Virus record (IMG/VR): IMGVR_UViG_3300046170_000478
Location: 1-64,000 of that record
Source: a virus
Strand: one strand, 5' to 3'
DNA: 64,000 nucleotides
Made by a program: the position numbers and the translations under genes. Positions 46,067-56,351 of this stretch are shown piece after piece. Numbering within the stretch: the stretch's first letter is position 1; every line of letters begins with the position of its first letter. The notes beneath the pieces were generated by a model. It was not told the DNA's origin. It worked only from the letters and a program-made list of their open reading frames with translations, and searched no databases.

Positions 46067-49000
46067 ATGGCTACCAGTCTAAATGCATCCCTAAATGTCT
46101 CTCTAAACCCGCAGAGCCTGAATGCTTCTACGAAGCAGGTTCAACAAGCTTTAGGGAGAATCACGGGACAAGCTTCGGAGTTCCAGAAATCTCTGGATGC
46201 TTCCACTGCTCGTGTCTTTGCATTTGGAGCTACTACCGCCGTTCTAAACGGAGTAACTCAATCTTTTAAAAAATTAGTTTCTTCAACTATTGAAGTAGAA
46301 AAACGATTAATTGAAATAAACTCTATTTTTCAAGCTACTGACGCGACATTTAATAAATTTAGGAATTCAATATTTAAGGTTGCAAAAGAAACTGGCCAAT
46401 CATTTGCGACCGTTGCAGATGGTGCTGCTGAATTAGCTAGACAAGGTCTAAGCGCAGAAGAGACCGCTAAAAGACTAAAAGCGTCTTTAGTCCTAACGAG
46501 AATCTCTGGATTAGATGCAGAGAAATCTGTCAAAGCCCTCACTGCTGCGATTAACGGTTTCGCATCCGCTGGATTAAACGCAAATCAAATCGTCAATAAA
46601 CTGGTTGCTGTTGACACGGCTTTCGCTGTATCTGCTCAGGATTTGGCAGAGGCATTTAGTCGTGCTGGATCTACAGCGGAGGATGCTGGGGTTAGTTTTG
46701 ATCAGCTTTTGGGGCTTGTCACAGCTGTAGAACAAAAGACCGCTAGGGGAGGAGCAGTTATTGGTAACGCATTTAAATCTATTTTTACTAGAATATCTAG
46801 GGGCAGTACAATTGATAAACTTAAAGAGTTGGGGGTTGAAATTGATGCGACTCAAACAGGAATTCAAAAACTCAATGCTTTATCTGTAGCTTTGCAGAAT
46901 GTCTCCGATCCAACTGTAGCTTCTCAAATCAAAGAACTCGCAGGTGGCGTCTTTCAAATTAACGTTGTTAGTGCTGCTTTAAAAGACTTGGGTTCTGATA
47001 CTTCTATATTTGCCAGTGCAGCGAGAACAGCCTCTCAAGCCACAAATGAAGCTTTTGAAAAAAATGCAGAGTTAAGTAAATCAATATCATCTCAAATAAA
47101 TGTACTTGTTCAGGGTTTAACTAGTCTTTCTGAAAAGATAGGGACAATTACTTTTGGGCCTCTTCTAAAAAACCTAATTGGTTTAGCTAATAAGTTTACG
47201 GAGTTTTTGGATAATGCTCTTGATCCAGAGAAGGGTAATACGTTTATTAAAGGATTATTTAAAGCCATAGGTAGTTTCTTGAGTGGCCCCGCTGTAGTCA
47301 TCTTTACAGCAGCTTTTGTTAAGATTTTCAAATTAGTCGCTAGGTTCGCTGGAGACGGATTAAAATCCTTGTTCGCGATTGGAACCCAGACAGAGAGGAT
47401 TAAAAATATTGAAGGAGGGATCGTCGGTTTGCTGCAAAAGGATGAAAGCCTTAGGAATGCAATTACAAGCTCGACAATAACTCAAGCTCAAAAGGAACAA
47501 TTAGTTTTAAATGCTATAAGGAGCGAAAATAAACTTTTGGAGCGACAAGCCCAGTTAGTGAGGCAAATTGCGACCTCTGCTGCCGCAAAAGGTGTGACTG
47601 GGTTTAGTGCTACTTCTGGGACTTTTAAGGGTCGGCGGGGCAAGCGTTATGCTTCTGGATTCATGGAGGAAGAGGCTACCGCTAGAATGCTTGGCGCTCC
47701 TGATAATGTGCAAGCTCATTTCGGTAAGGGAACTATTGGTGGACGTAGATTTGTCATGAATGACAATGAGGTAGAGATACCTAATTTTGCAGGAGGAAAT
47801 TCTGCTGTTATCCCCATGTATGCTGGAGGAAATCTACCCAAATATAACAGGGGGTTTTTATCTCCACTCAAAAATAGGACAGATATAACAACTAGGCAAC
47901 AAGCTATAGATGCTGGATATAGTGGAGCTGCTGCCAGTAGTAGATTCGGAGCAGCCCCGAAGGTTGCGCCTACTCAAAAAATGGAGGATGTAATTCAAGT
48001 TAATCCTACTGGATCAGCTATGCTTGTTCCGAATATAGGTAAAACTTCTAGAATAAATAAGGGGACTAGAGGTAGATTTAAATTCAAGGGCAAGAACATG
48101 GGGTTTGAATACGGGGCGGGATTGGGTGTTTATGGACCCAAGGTTCCAGAAACTGTTGATGGAGCAGCCAACCCTCAAGACGAAAGACTGAGGAAGAATA
48201 TAACAAGAGGGGTTACTACAAGTGCAGCAAACTATGCTGGATCGTTAAATCCTATTCTAGGTAAGCCTAAACCATCTCAAATTAGCAAAATGCTACAAAG
48301 ACAGGGTGGTGGTAAAGGAGCACTCAGAGGAGTTGTTGGCGCGGCATTTGAAGCTGCTGTTAATGTTGGATTAGGAATAAGTCCAGCCCGAAAGGTAGAT
48401 GGTGGAGATTTTGATATTAAGGGGGTTAGTGGAGAGAAACGCAAAGATGTTAACACCATGTTTGGAGTTAAAAACCAAGCAACAAACCTGTATGATTATA
48501 AGGAGAATGCTGGAAAGAATAGTTATTCTAGTTTTGCTAAAAAATTAGCTAACCAAGGGAGATACACTACTGTTAAGAGGCCCAAGTTTTCTAAGAAAGG
48601 TTTTGCTGGAGGATATATGCCTAAGTTTGCTAAAGGGGCTACTGGTGGAGGCGGTGGAGGCGGCGGATTGATGATCGGTCTTTTCGCACTACAAGGAGTT
48701 TTAGGAGGTGTTACATCAAGTTACGAACAGAATAAAAGTGCTGTAGAGGCAGATACTGAAGAAAAAATACAAGCTCTGAAACAGTCTAAAAAGAGCTATA
48801 AAGAAATAAGCTCTGGGATAAAAGCGCTTAAAGAAGAGGGTAAAGCTAGGGGAGAAGCCAAGACTGCTATGGAGGTTCTAGCAGAAAAAGCTATGTTGGC
48901 GGCGAACGCATTAATAACTTTAAGCACCTTGAATATGGTTACTGGAGGAGGGTTAGGTAAGGCTGGAAGTTTTTTGATGGGTAAAGGTGGAAAAGCCGCA

Positions 49001-50929
49001 AAGTTGACTCAAGCTCAGAATAAGGCTAGACACGCTAAAGAACTGAAACAATTTAGAAAAAACAAGGCATCAGGTATGAATCCTGCAGATGCTCAAAAAG
49101 CAGCTAGATCTACCGTAGCCAAGAGGGGAATGATGGGAACTGCTGCCAAACGACTGGGCGTGGTTGGATCGATAGGTTTCGGGGGTTATGAAGCTGGGTC
49201 AGCTTTCTTTGATGATAGCCTAGAGCAAGAGCAGAAAGATGAAAGATATAAAAGTGCTGCTGGCTCTACAACAGGAGCTTTGGTAGGTGGATTGGTTGGT
49301 TCTATACTTGGCCCAATAGGTACAATTGTCGGATCGGCTGCTGGAGGATATTTAGGTGGTAAACTGGGAGACTCTGAAGGAGCAGATAGTGCTGTAGCGA
49401 CTAGGCGAGAAGAGTCTTTCAAAGAAGCTCAGACTTTTGGGATGTTAGATTTTAATGCATCTGATTTTCAAGAAGCTATTGAGGAAAATCTAGACGCGAT
49501 TACCGCTCAAGATGGCTTTGAAGCGGCAGCAAATCTTCAAAAAGCTTATGATGATGCTTTGGCAGCAAAAGCCCAATTACTAGATGAAGCTAAAAAAGGA
49601 GAAGTTTCAGAAAAAGATAGGGTCGCTATTCAAGAACGACTAGATCAAGCTTCCATGAGGCTTGCTGGGGTTAGATTCAAATCTGCTGCAGATGAAAGTG
49701 CAAATATAAAAGCTATAGCTCAAACAGAAAGAAAAATAGTTGCGTCAAGTGATGCTCTAGCTAAGGCTAGAAAAGAATTAGCTGATAAAACCCTAGATAT
49801 GGCTGCTAGGGTTAAGAGAGAACAATCTCAGGGTAAACTAAGGACTCAATTATCTCAATCTGTTTCTGGACCGTTTGCTGGAGCTGTAGGATTAGCTTCT
49901 GAACAAAACCTAATGTTTAGAGATATTAATGTAGCTAAGAATGAAAAAGTAAATGCTGAAGCTGCTCTAAGGGCAGGTCAGAAGATTGGAGTTTCAGGAG
50001 AGGAGTTACAAGATCTTAAAGATGCTGTAAGCTCCGCTGGAGAAAACTTTGAATCAACTGTCAATAACGCTGCAGTTTCATTCAAGAATAAAATGGTAGC
50101 CCTTGAAAAGGGTATTGCAGATATAGATAAGCAAAAGGCGAAACTAAGAGAAAAGGAAGTTCAAGCCTCAGAAAACTTTATTCAAAAAGTTGTGGCAGGA
50201 AATAAAGGAGGAGGGTCATTGAATTTCCTGATGGACTCTATGACTAATCTTAAAGCTTTTACAAAAGATATCCAAGCTAGAAAATCCGCCGTAGAAAAAC
50301 AAGGGGGGACTTTTGAAATGACAAGAGAAGAAGTCCGTAAATTAGCTCAAATGCAAGCCGCTGTTGAGCAAGGTGGAGAGAACGCAGGTCTCTCTCAAAA
50401 CTTCTCTGAACTAATTAAAAAACTAGCGCCTGAACTTTCTAAAATATTTTCTGGAGAGGGGGCAATGGGGGCGAAAGCTAGAGCTAGAGCCATGTTCGGG
50501 GACGAAGAGTCTAGAGCTGAATTTGAGAGAAGATATGGGAAAGGAGCTATTGACAAAATTCTTGCTGGAGAAGGGATGTCAGAGAAAAAAGCGATAGATG
50601 AATTGACTAAAACTCAAGAAGATTTAAGAGCGCAACTAGAGATAACTAGGAAAAATTATGAAAAGCTTAATACAGATGCTGATACTGCAGCCCTAGCTGC
50701 GAATATAACAAACCTAGCTACAGAAATGGAAATGGCTGCTCGTGGCTTATTTGAACTTAATGATTTCTCCGCTAGAATTACAAAAACAGTAACAGATACA
50801 AGTGGATTGATAACCACAAATGCAGCTTTCGTTGAAACTCAGAAAGGTTTAATATCTGCTCTAACTTTAGAGTTAGCCAATCTGAAAATTAAAGTTGATG
50901 ACCTTTCTGCAGATTCAGATCTTAAATAA
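46067..50929 (+). CDS. Tail tape measure protein, 1620 aa
   Basis: Residues about 50-330 are a TP901-type tape-measure core (KVAKETGQSFATVADGAAEL, ARQGLSAEETAKRL, TAINGFASAGLNANQIVNKL). Residues about 500-640 and 840-860 carry glycine/aromatic motifs such as FAGG, GGNLPKYNRGF and GGYMPKFAKG, like those in other phages. Residues about 755-830 hold a GAAFEAAV...GGDFDIKG...DYKENAGK block that resembles a restriction-endonuclease-like fold. Hydrophobic segments near 860 and a glycine zipper (GGLVGSILGPIGTIVGSAAG) near 1075 may insert into the membrane; the rest is coiled coil. Length predicts a tail of roughly 240 nm (about 1.5 angstrom per residue). Confidence 0.92.
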   Translation: MATSLNASLNVSLNPQSLNASTKQVQQALGRITGQASEFQKSLDASTARVFAFGATTAVLNGVTQSFKKLVSSTIEVEKRLIEINSIFQATDATFNKFRNSIFKVAKETGQSFATVADGAAELARQGLSAEETAKRLKASLVLTRISGLDAEKSVKALTAAINGFASAGLNANQIVNKLVAVDTAFAVSAQDLAEAFSRAGSTAEDAGVSFDQLLGLVTAVEQKTARGGAVIGNAFKSIFTRISRGSTIDKLKELGVEIDATQTGIQKLNALSVALQNVSDPTVASQIKELAGGVFQINVVSAALKDLGSDTSIFASAARTASQATNEAFEKNAELSKSISSQINVLVQGLTSLSEKIGTITFGPLLKNLIGLANKFTEFLDNALDPEKGNTFIKGLFKAIGSFLSGPAVVIFTAAFVKIFKLVARFAGDGLKSLFAIGTQTERIKNIEGGIVGLLQKDESLRNAITSSTITQAQKEQLVLNAIRSENKLLERQAQLVRQIATSAAAKGVTGFSATSGTFKGRRGKRYASGFMEEEATARMLGAPDNVQAHFGKGTIGGRRFVMNDNEVEIPNFAGGNSAVIPMYAGGNLPKYNRGFLSPLKNRTDITTRQQAIDAGYSGAAASSRFGAAPKVAPTQKMEDVIQVNPTGSAMLVPNIGKTSRINKGTRGRFKFKGKNMGFEYGAGLGVYGPKVPETVDGAANPQDERLRKNITRGVTTSAANYAGSLNPILGKPKPSQISKMLQRQGGGKGALRGVVGAAFEAAVNVGLGISPARKVDGGDFDIKGVSGEKRKDVNTMFGVKNQATNLYDYKENAGKNSYSSFAKKLANQGRYTTVKRPKFSKKGFAGGYMPKFAKGATGGGGGGGGLMIGLFALQGVLGGVTSSYEQNKSAVEADTEEKIQALKQSKKSYKEISSGIKALKEEGKARGEAKTAMEVLAEKAMLAANALITLSTLNMVTGGGLGKAGSFLMGKGGKAAKLTQAQNKARHAKELKQFRKNKASGMNPADAQKAARSTVAKRGMMGTAAKRLGVVGSIGFGGYEAGSAFFDDSLEQEQKDERYKSAAGSTTGALVGGLVGSILGPIGTIVGSAAGGYLGGKLGDSEGADSAVATRREESFKEAQTFGMLDFNASDFQEAIEENLDAITAQDGFEAAANLQKAYDDALAAKAQLLDEAKKGEVSEKDRVAIQERLDQASMRLAGVRFKSAADESANIKAIAQTERKIVASSDALAKARKELADKTLDMAARVKREQSQGKLRTQLSQSVSGPFAGAVGLASEQNLMFRDINVAKNEKVNAEAALRAGQKIGVSGEELQDLKDAVSSAGENFESTVNNAAVSFKNKMVALEKGIADIDKQKAKLREKEVQASENFIQKVVAGNKGGGSLNFLMDSMTNLKAFTKDIQARKSAVEKQGGTFEMTREEVRKLAQMQAAVEQGGENAGLSQNFSELIKKLAPELSKIFSGEGAMGAKARARAMFGDEESRAEFERRYGKGAIDKILAGEGMSEKKAIDELTKTQEDLRAQLEITRKNYEKLNTDADTAALAANITNLATEMEMAARGLFELNDFSARITKTVTDTSGLITTNAAFVETQKGLISALTLELANLKIKVDDLSADSDLK

Positions 50930-50946
50930 AGTGACTAAAATTTAAA

Positions 50947-52494
50947 ATGGCTAGCTTAATAGTAACAAATGTTTTAACTTCTTCGGTTCAGATAGAATAT
51001 TCTTATCTGAACACTGAGGAGCTATTTGGCTATAAGGTTGTTGGATCTTATCAGATTGACGTTTCTGATATTAATATTGAACAAGAAGACACTACTTTAG
51101 TTAAAGGCAGGGACGCTATTGAAAGCGCCTACAATAGACCAAACATTACAGCAAGAATCGGAGCTGATGATTATATAAATGGTCAAATAACTTCATATAG
51201 TTTTGATGCGGGGACTCTAGTAGGATCTGAAGTTGTATCTATTACAATAGAAGAGTATAGAAGATTAGATGATTATTCTTCTTCTGAGTTTGCAAAATAC
51301 ATTCCAAACCCTCATGCAATATCTAGTTTTTCTGAGTCTTATGATTTCTCTAGAAATGGCTCTGATTACAGCTCAAGTAGAAAGATATCCTTAACATATA
51401 TTCAAGATGCGGGAGATCAATTTCTCAATAATGCCAAGACCTTTTTAACTAATTATTATTTCGGTAATAGACCTGACTTTGGTTATCAAGAAGATGGAAT
51501 ATCTGAAAACGCTAAAATTAGCGATAATTTTCGGGGATTGATCAGTGAGACTTATGATCTTATTGGGCTAAGCGTTTCTTTAGAGGAGAATGTGAATTCT
51601 TCAATAGTTGATGATGCTAATAAGGTCAGTAAGAAAGAGACTCAAAACTTGAGTATTGATGAAAGAGGTTACTTAAACAAAACTATAAATATAGATCTTA
51701 CTTCTCTTAGATTAGATTCTGAAAATGTTATCAATGCAGCTATAGCAAATATTATTGACGCGAAGAAGGCTGAAGAACAAGTTGAATTTGGCAACCCACA
51801 TTCTATATCTAAAGCAGTCTCTACAGACGGAAATAAAGCAACTATCTCCCTTTCTTTTTCAACAGATCCCAAAAAATCTCAAGAGAATGTGATATCATAT
51901 TCTGGAACCGAGAGTAAAGATGGAAGATTTATAAGTTATTCATTATCTATAGAATACGTATCGGATGGAAAGAACAATATAGATAAATTTAAAAATACTA
52001 GGGCTTCTTGGGGAAACGAGCAGCCTCTATATCCATTAAAAATTCGTAGATTATTTCATCCTACATTTCAATTTTTTGAAAAGAGTAGGTCAACAAACTT
52101 CTTAAAAACCGAGGGAAAGATTACTGAGAGTGTAGTATTCACTAGTGATGATGCATATCAATCATCTGACGATGGATTACTTAAATTTAAAAAAACTTTA
52201 AATAAAGCAAATCAAATTAATAGATTGGAGAAATTTTTAAATTTAGAAGATTTAACAGATCAGATTGTACAGAGTAATCTAAAAACTGTCGGACAAGCGA
52301 GCGTGTCAGCTGAAGCTACAGTTAGTCAAAGTGCAGGAATACTCAAAGCCAAAGAAATTTTACAATCAAAAACTGCGGAATTAAATGAATTGGTTGATGA
52401 GGATGTTATTCATATTACCTCGGATACAACAAGTCTAAACCTAGGGGACGGGAAAGCTACTAGAAACTTAACTTATTTATTTATTGAAGAGTAA
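50947..52494 (+). CDS. Distal tail protein
   Basis: The 515-residue protein follows the tape measure, where distal-tail or baseplate ring proteins lie. It is beta-rich with many Ser/Asp/Asn (FSESYDFSRNGSDYSSSRKI) and a C-terminal helix. It shares plan (repeated SISYS-type strands) with the next gene. Its stop overlaps the next start (TAATG). Confidence 0.6.
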   Translation: MASLIVTNVLTSSVQIEYSYLNTEELFGYKVVGSYQIDVSDINIEQEDTTLVKGRDAIESAYNRPNITARIGADDYINGQITSYSFDAGTLVGSEVVSITIEEYRRLDDYSSSEFAKYIPNPHAISSFSESYDFSRNGSDYSSSRKISLTYIQDAGDQFLNNAKTFLTNYYFGNRPDFGYQEDGISENAKISDNFRGLISETYDLIGLSVSLEENVNSSIVDDANKVSKKETQNLSIDERGYLNKTINIDLTSLRLDSENVINAAIANIIDAKKAEEQVEFGNPHSISKAVSTDGNKATISLSFSTDPKKSQENVISYSGTESKDGRFISYSLSIEYVSDGKNNIDKFKNTRASWGNEQPLYPLKIRRLFHPTFQFFEKSRSTNFLKTEGKITESVVFTSDDAYQSSDDGLLKFKKTLNKANQINRLEKFLNLEDLTDQIVQSNLKTVGQASVSAEATVSQSAGILKAKEILQSKTAELNELVDEDVIHITSDTTSLNLGDGKATRNLTYLFIEE

Positions 52495-54098
52495 TGTCTG
52501 AACAAATTACATATGGAACTTATACTTTCCCAACTCCTGTCCCTTTCGTTGGACAAGGGGTTGAGCCTGTTTACCTTGGAGGCAAGGCTGACCACTTTAG
52601 AAATACGGTTGAACTCGTAGGCAACTTAACTGGAGAAAATTTAAGTGGTTTACACTTGCAGAAGATGCAAATGGTTAGTGGTTTAATGTCAACATTTGAA
52701 ACTCTTACCGTTTCTCATGACGCAGGTAATAAGACTTTTACACAAGCAAAGCCTGAGACGATTTCTTTTTCTGATTCTGACTTGAGTACTGTCTTGCCAT
52801 ATTCTGTATCTTTTAGCTGTTATAAATCGGAAGACTTTTCTGAATTTTTTGGAATAACTAATCCTACCGATACTTGGTCTTTTAATGAACAAGATGGTCG
52901 TATTGTAGAAGCAAGCCACAATGTTTCAGCACAAGGTTTAAAAGTTGATGCGACCTCTCCACTGGTAAATGCTAGACACTTTGTGACTGGTAGGACAACA
53001 GGTTATCGTGATTTAAGTCTATTTTTGACTGGAGCGACAGGCTATTTGATGTCTAGAACAGAGAATATAGACAGGAGCCAGAATACCTACGGGTTGCAAG
53101 AAACTTATCGTTATAACTCAAGCGAGTATATGAAGACTGGTTTATCTGGAGTTTTTTCATCAGACTGTTCTATATCTTACGAGAAAGAAGCTGGCTTAAG
53201 CGTGAATGTTAATGCTAGTATTCAAGGGGACTTTGATTCCATTAGAAACTCCGAGGGTCTTGTGACTACAGGACTATTTACAGCGTCTCAAGCTCAAGAA
53301 ATTGCAGTTAACGCCATCGCGTCTTCCCTCTCTGATTATGAAAGCGGAATCTATACCTTTATGGATAGAGGTCCGAAAACAGTATCTTATGATATAGATA
53401 CTGGAACTAATGTTATTAACTTTTCCTATGTATTCTCTGACCCTGAAAATACAGACCAAGTCGGCAATGTTTCGCACAAGAGAAGTTCTTCTGTAAACGC
53501 CAGCAAAGATGATTCAAAAGTTAAAGTTTCAATTCAGGGAGAATTTAAATATAATTCTCCTTTTGAAGTTATCCCTACTGGAGACCCAGCTACTGGGCAA
53601 AGGTTTATTGAAATAGATGAGCAATATAGTGGGATAGCTACTGGGTCTGGGTTTTTAAATTTAGCTATTGAGGCTTTGCAAGACTTTACGGGTTATGCAA
53701 CTGGATACTATATAAGTGGAGACTATATTAATCCTGAGCCTCTTAGTAGGTCCATTTCTAAAAATCCATCTGATAGTATCATTAATTACTCATTAGAATT
53801 TGATAATAGGCCAGATCTTTCTAATGGAACCCTGACAGGTTTGAAAGTTACTTTAACTGATAAGCAACCATTGGAGCGAAGTGGAATAGTTCCAAGTTTA
53901 GGGGGGTTTGCAAAACAAAAAATAAATAACCGTAGTGCAGGAGAGTTTTCTGCGTCTGCTGTTTGTGAAGCCTCAACAGGACAGTTGCAAGAACTAAAAG
54001 ATGTTGTGAGTGGATATATGACAGGAGTATATATATTTTCTGAGTCAAGTAGTTTAAATGACAATTCTATTTCTTATAATGTAAGTAGGTACTATTAA
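52494..54098 (+). CDS. Distal tail protein, paralogue-like
   Basis: The 534-residue protein has ENIDRSQNTYGLQETYRY, SSDCSISYEKEAGLSVNVNA and several FSxDxxxxxISYS-like strands. It is comparable to the preceding protein. Beta-rich, no enzyme motif. Probably part of the tail tip. Confidence 0.55.
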   Translation: MSEQITYGTYTFPTPVPFVGQGVEPVYLGGKADHFRNTVELVGNLTGENLSGLHLQKMQMVSGLMSTFETLTVSHDAGNKTFTQAKPETISFSDSDLSTVLPYSVSFSCYKSEDFSEFFGITNPTDTWSFNEQDGRIVEASHNVSAQGLKVDATSPLVNARHFVTGRTTGYRDLSLFLTGATGYLMSRTENIDRSQNTYGLQETYRYNSSEYMKTGLSGVFSSDCSISYEKEAGLSVNVNASIQGDFDSIRNSEGLVTTGLFTASQAQEIAVNAIASSLSDYESGIYTFMDRGPKTVSYDIDTGTNVINFSYVFSDPENTDQVGNVSHKRSSSVNASKDDSKVKVSIQGEFKYNSPFEVIPTGDPATGQRFIEIDEQYSGIATGSGFLNLAIEALQDFTGYATGYYISGDYINPEPLSRSISKNPSDSIINYSLEFDNRPDLSNGTLTGLKVTLTDKQPLERSGIVPSLGGFAKQKINNRSAGEFSASAVCEASTGQLQELKDVVSGYMTGVYIFSESSSLNDNSISYNVSRYY

Positions 54099-54099
54099 T

Positions 54100-55488
54100 A
54101 TGAGCGAAAAAGGTTTAAATTACTCTTTAACAGAATCATTGGGAAATAATAATGACTTACTTGTCTTTTATAATTTTTCTGGGCTTAGTGGTAGGCATAT
54201 CGGAATTGATAATAGAGCAGGAACCAAATATTCTGTTATAGAAAATTGCGAGCCAGTAAATGATACAGGAATATATAGCGGGGTTGTAGTTGGGTTGGGT
54301 TCTACCACAGATGCAGGAACTAAAGAGCTAACTACAGGAACATTTTTAATCAATGATAAAGCAGACTTGTCTGAATCAAACTTGCAAATTACAGGTACCG
54401 AGACATTGCCTTATTCCAATTGCTCTGTGATCATGGACTTTGAATTTAATGGGGAAGTGAATGATTGCGTATTATTTGGTTCTCTTGAGAAGAGTTCAAC
54501 AACCATCAATGATCAAGTTATAACGGGAGCAAAAGGATTCAATTTTGGCATAACAGATAGAGGAAAGCTTTTTTACCAAGGTTTTGGCAAAGACGGGGAT
54601 TTCATATATACTTCTAGTGATTTAGAATTATCTAAAAGAAACATAATTAGTTTTTCCCTTGGATTTAATCAAGTCACCATGTGCAAATATGACTTCTTCA
54701 ATCAACAAATTGATAAGGATGATTTCAATGTTGACACATCTTATATTGCTAATAATGAAGATTTTTACATCGGGGGTTCTAATCAATATTTTAGAGGGAC
54801 GAACGGAGAATTTAAGACTTCTAATGTAAGCCTAAATTCCTTCGCTTTACTATCGGGTTATATTTCTCCTAATACTATATTTGGTCTGGGTAGTGGAATG
54901 ATAGGAAATTACTTCACCTCTTCTGAATCAGCTACAACGGAGACTAGAATTACAGGATATCATCAAACCACAGTTTATGAAACGGGTATAACTGGGTACG
55001 ACTATGAGGATACTGGAAGTATTAACCTGTCTACGGGAAGAGGAATGCTTACAGGAAACTTCTCTTTTGATTCAAATACTAATACGGGAGAGGGCGATAG
55101 ATATTTTGTTTATAGATTTTTTGATGTAAACCAAGTAACTGGGTTTGTAAAAGAAGAGGTCGGGTTTCTACATCCAGATTCTGGTTATCAATACTTGCCG
55201 ACTGGAGACACTTCTGCATTTGATACCTTGGGATTACAAGATGTCGAGGGAGCAGTAGCAGAGTATATAGAACAAAGGGGTATATCTGGAGCGGCTGCTA
55301 TTTCTGTTCAGCTATTTGGATCTAGAATACAAACAGGAGTCTTAGATAAAATAAGTGGAGTTATTCAAGAGCCTATGTACGAGACTGTGATAGATAATCC
55401 CAAGTCTGATAATTCAGGTATTAGGATGGACGTAAGTGGAGAGTATTTGAAGAAAGATTACATTTATTATTTAGGAGATAGGATATGA
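54100..55488 (+). CDS. Tail tip protein with lectin-like domain
   Basis: The 462-residue protein contains a concanavalin/LamG-like beta sandwich (residues about 90-260: CSVIMDFEFNGEVNDCVLFG, NIISFSLGFNQVTMCKYDF). A C-terminal domain of YETGITGYDYEDTGS strands follows. Likely a sugar- or surface-binding tail tip component. Overlaps the next gene by 4 nt (ATGA). Confidence 0.6.
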   Translation: MSEKGLNYSLTESLGNNNDLLVFYNFSGLSGRHIGIDNRAGTKYSVIENCEPVNDTGIYSGVVVGLGSTTDAGTKELTTGTFLINDKADLSESNLQITGTETLPYSNCSVIMDFEFNGEVNDCVLFGSLEKSSTTINDQVITGAKGFNFGITDRGKLFYQGFGKDGDFIYTSSDLELSKRNIISFSLGFNQVTMCKYDFFNQQIDKDDFNVDTSYIANNEDFYIGGSNQYFRGTNGEFKTSNVSLNSFALLSGYISPNTIFGLGSGMIGNYFTSSESATTETRITGYHQTTVYETGITGYDYEDTGSINLSTGRGMLTGNFSFDSNTNTGEGDRYFVYRFFDVNQVTGFVKEEVGFLHPDSGYQYLPTGDTSAFDTLGLQDVEGAVAEYIEQRGISGAAAISVQLFGSRIQTGVLDKISGVIQEPMYETVIDNPKSDNSGIRMDVSGEYLKKDYIYYLGDRI

Positions 55489-56351
55489 TTTACGACTCTG
55501 TTATATTTACTGGTGACACTACAATTTCTGGATGCTCTTCTTCGGACTTGCATACAGATAATTTTCTTTTATTAAACAAAGATGTAGCGGGGTCTCAAGA
55601 TGTCGTTTATTATGACCGAAGAGTATCTCTTGAGGATAGGAGATTTCAATTATCTTTAAATGGCCAAACTTTAACTCAGGAGGTTCCGATAACTGGGCTA
55701 GCAATTAATGAGATATCTTACCAAATAAATACTGGAGATTTCTTTATTAAAGATGAGGAGAGTAATCCGATTGATAAAAGCAGAATATTTTTTGACCAGA
55801 CCACCCCAGCAAATGCTTTAGATGATATTTCTTATAATCTAGTTTCTGGTTCTGGGATAATCGCTGCAACAGGAGATTTCGGACAATCCTTAAAAACAAG
55901 TATCACTGATGGTATCGGGACAACATCAATTGCTTTCAATGAATGCGATTATTTTTTAAATGGTCAAAAGGTTTATTCTGGTGTTGGCGTTGGAGTTTCT
56001 GTTGGGACAGAGTCTAATTTCATACCTCTTTTTGGAGGAGCTGGATCAGAAGCCCAAAATGTCGGAGGTGTAGTCACAACAAATAATAAAAATGAATTTA
56101 AATACTCTGCTTACAAGAAGAGATTTAGGTCAGACTCTGTAACAGGGGTAAATCCTGATGTTTTTGGTTCTGGATTTATAGAGAAAAGAACAAATTATTA
56201 TATTAATGGAGTTTCAGAGCTTCAATCTAACTATCTAGAGCTTTATACAGGTGTAAGTATAATAAAATCAGGAGTTAATGCTTTGATTAGTGGATCTATC
56301 GAGGGGAATAAGTTCACTGTAGAAACATTAGTAGAAGATATTATTTTATGA
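55485..56351 (+). CDS. Tail tip protein, unknown
   Basis: The 288-residue protein is beta-rich (LSLNGQTLTQEVPITGLAIN, GVGVGVSVGTESNFIPLFGG). It lies between two tail-tip genes with 4-nt overlaps at both ends. No family recognised. Confidence 0.5.
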   Translation: MIYDSVIFTGDTTISGCSSSDLHTDNFLLLNKDVAGSQDVVYYDRRVSLEDRRFQLSLNGQTLTQEVPITGLAINEISYQINTGDFFIKDEESNPIDKSRIFFDQTTPANALDDISYNLVSGSGIIAATGDFGQSLKTSITDGIGTTSIAFNECDYFLNGQKVYSGVGVGVSVGTESNFIPLFGGAGSEAQNVGGVVTTNNKNEFKYSAYKKRFRSDSVTGVNPDVFGSGFIEKRTNYYINGVSELQSNYLELYTGVSIIKSGVNALISGSIEGNKFTVETLVEDIIL

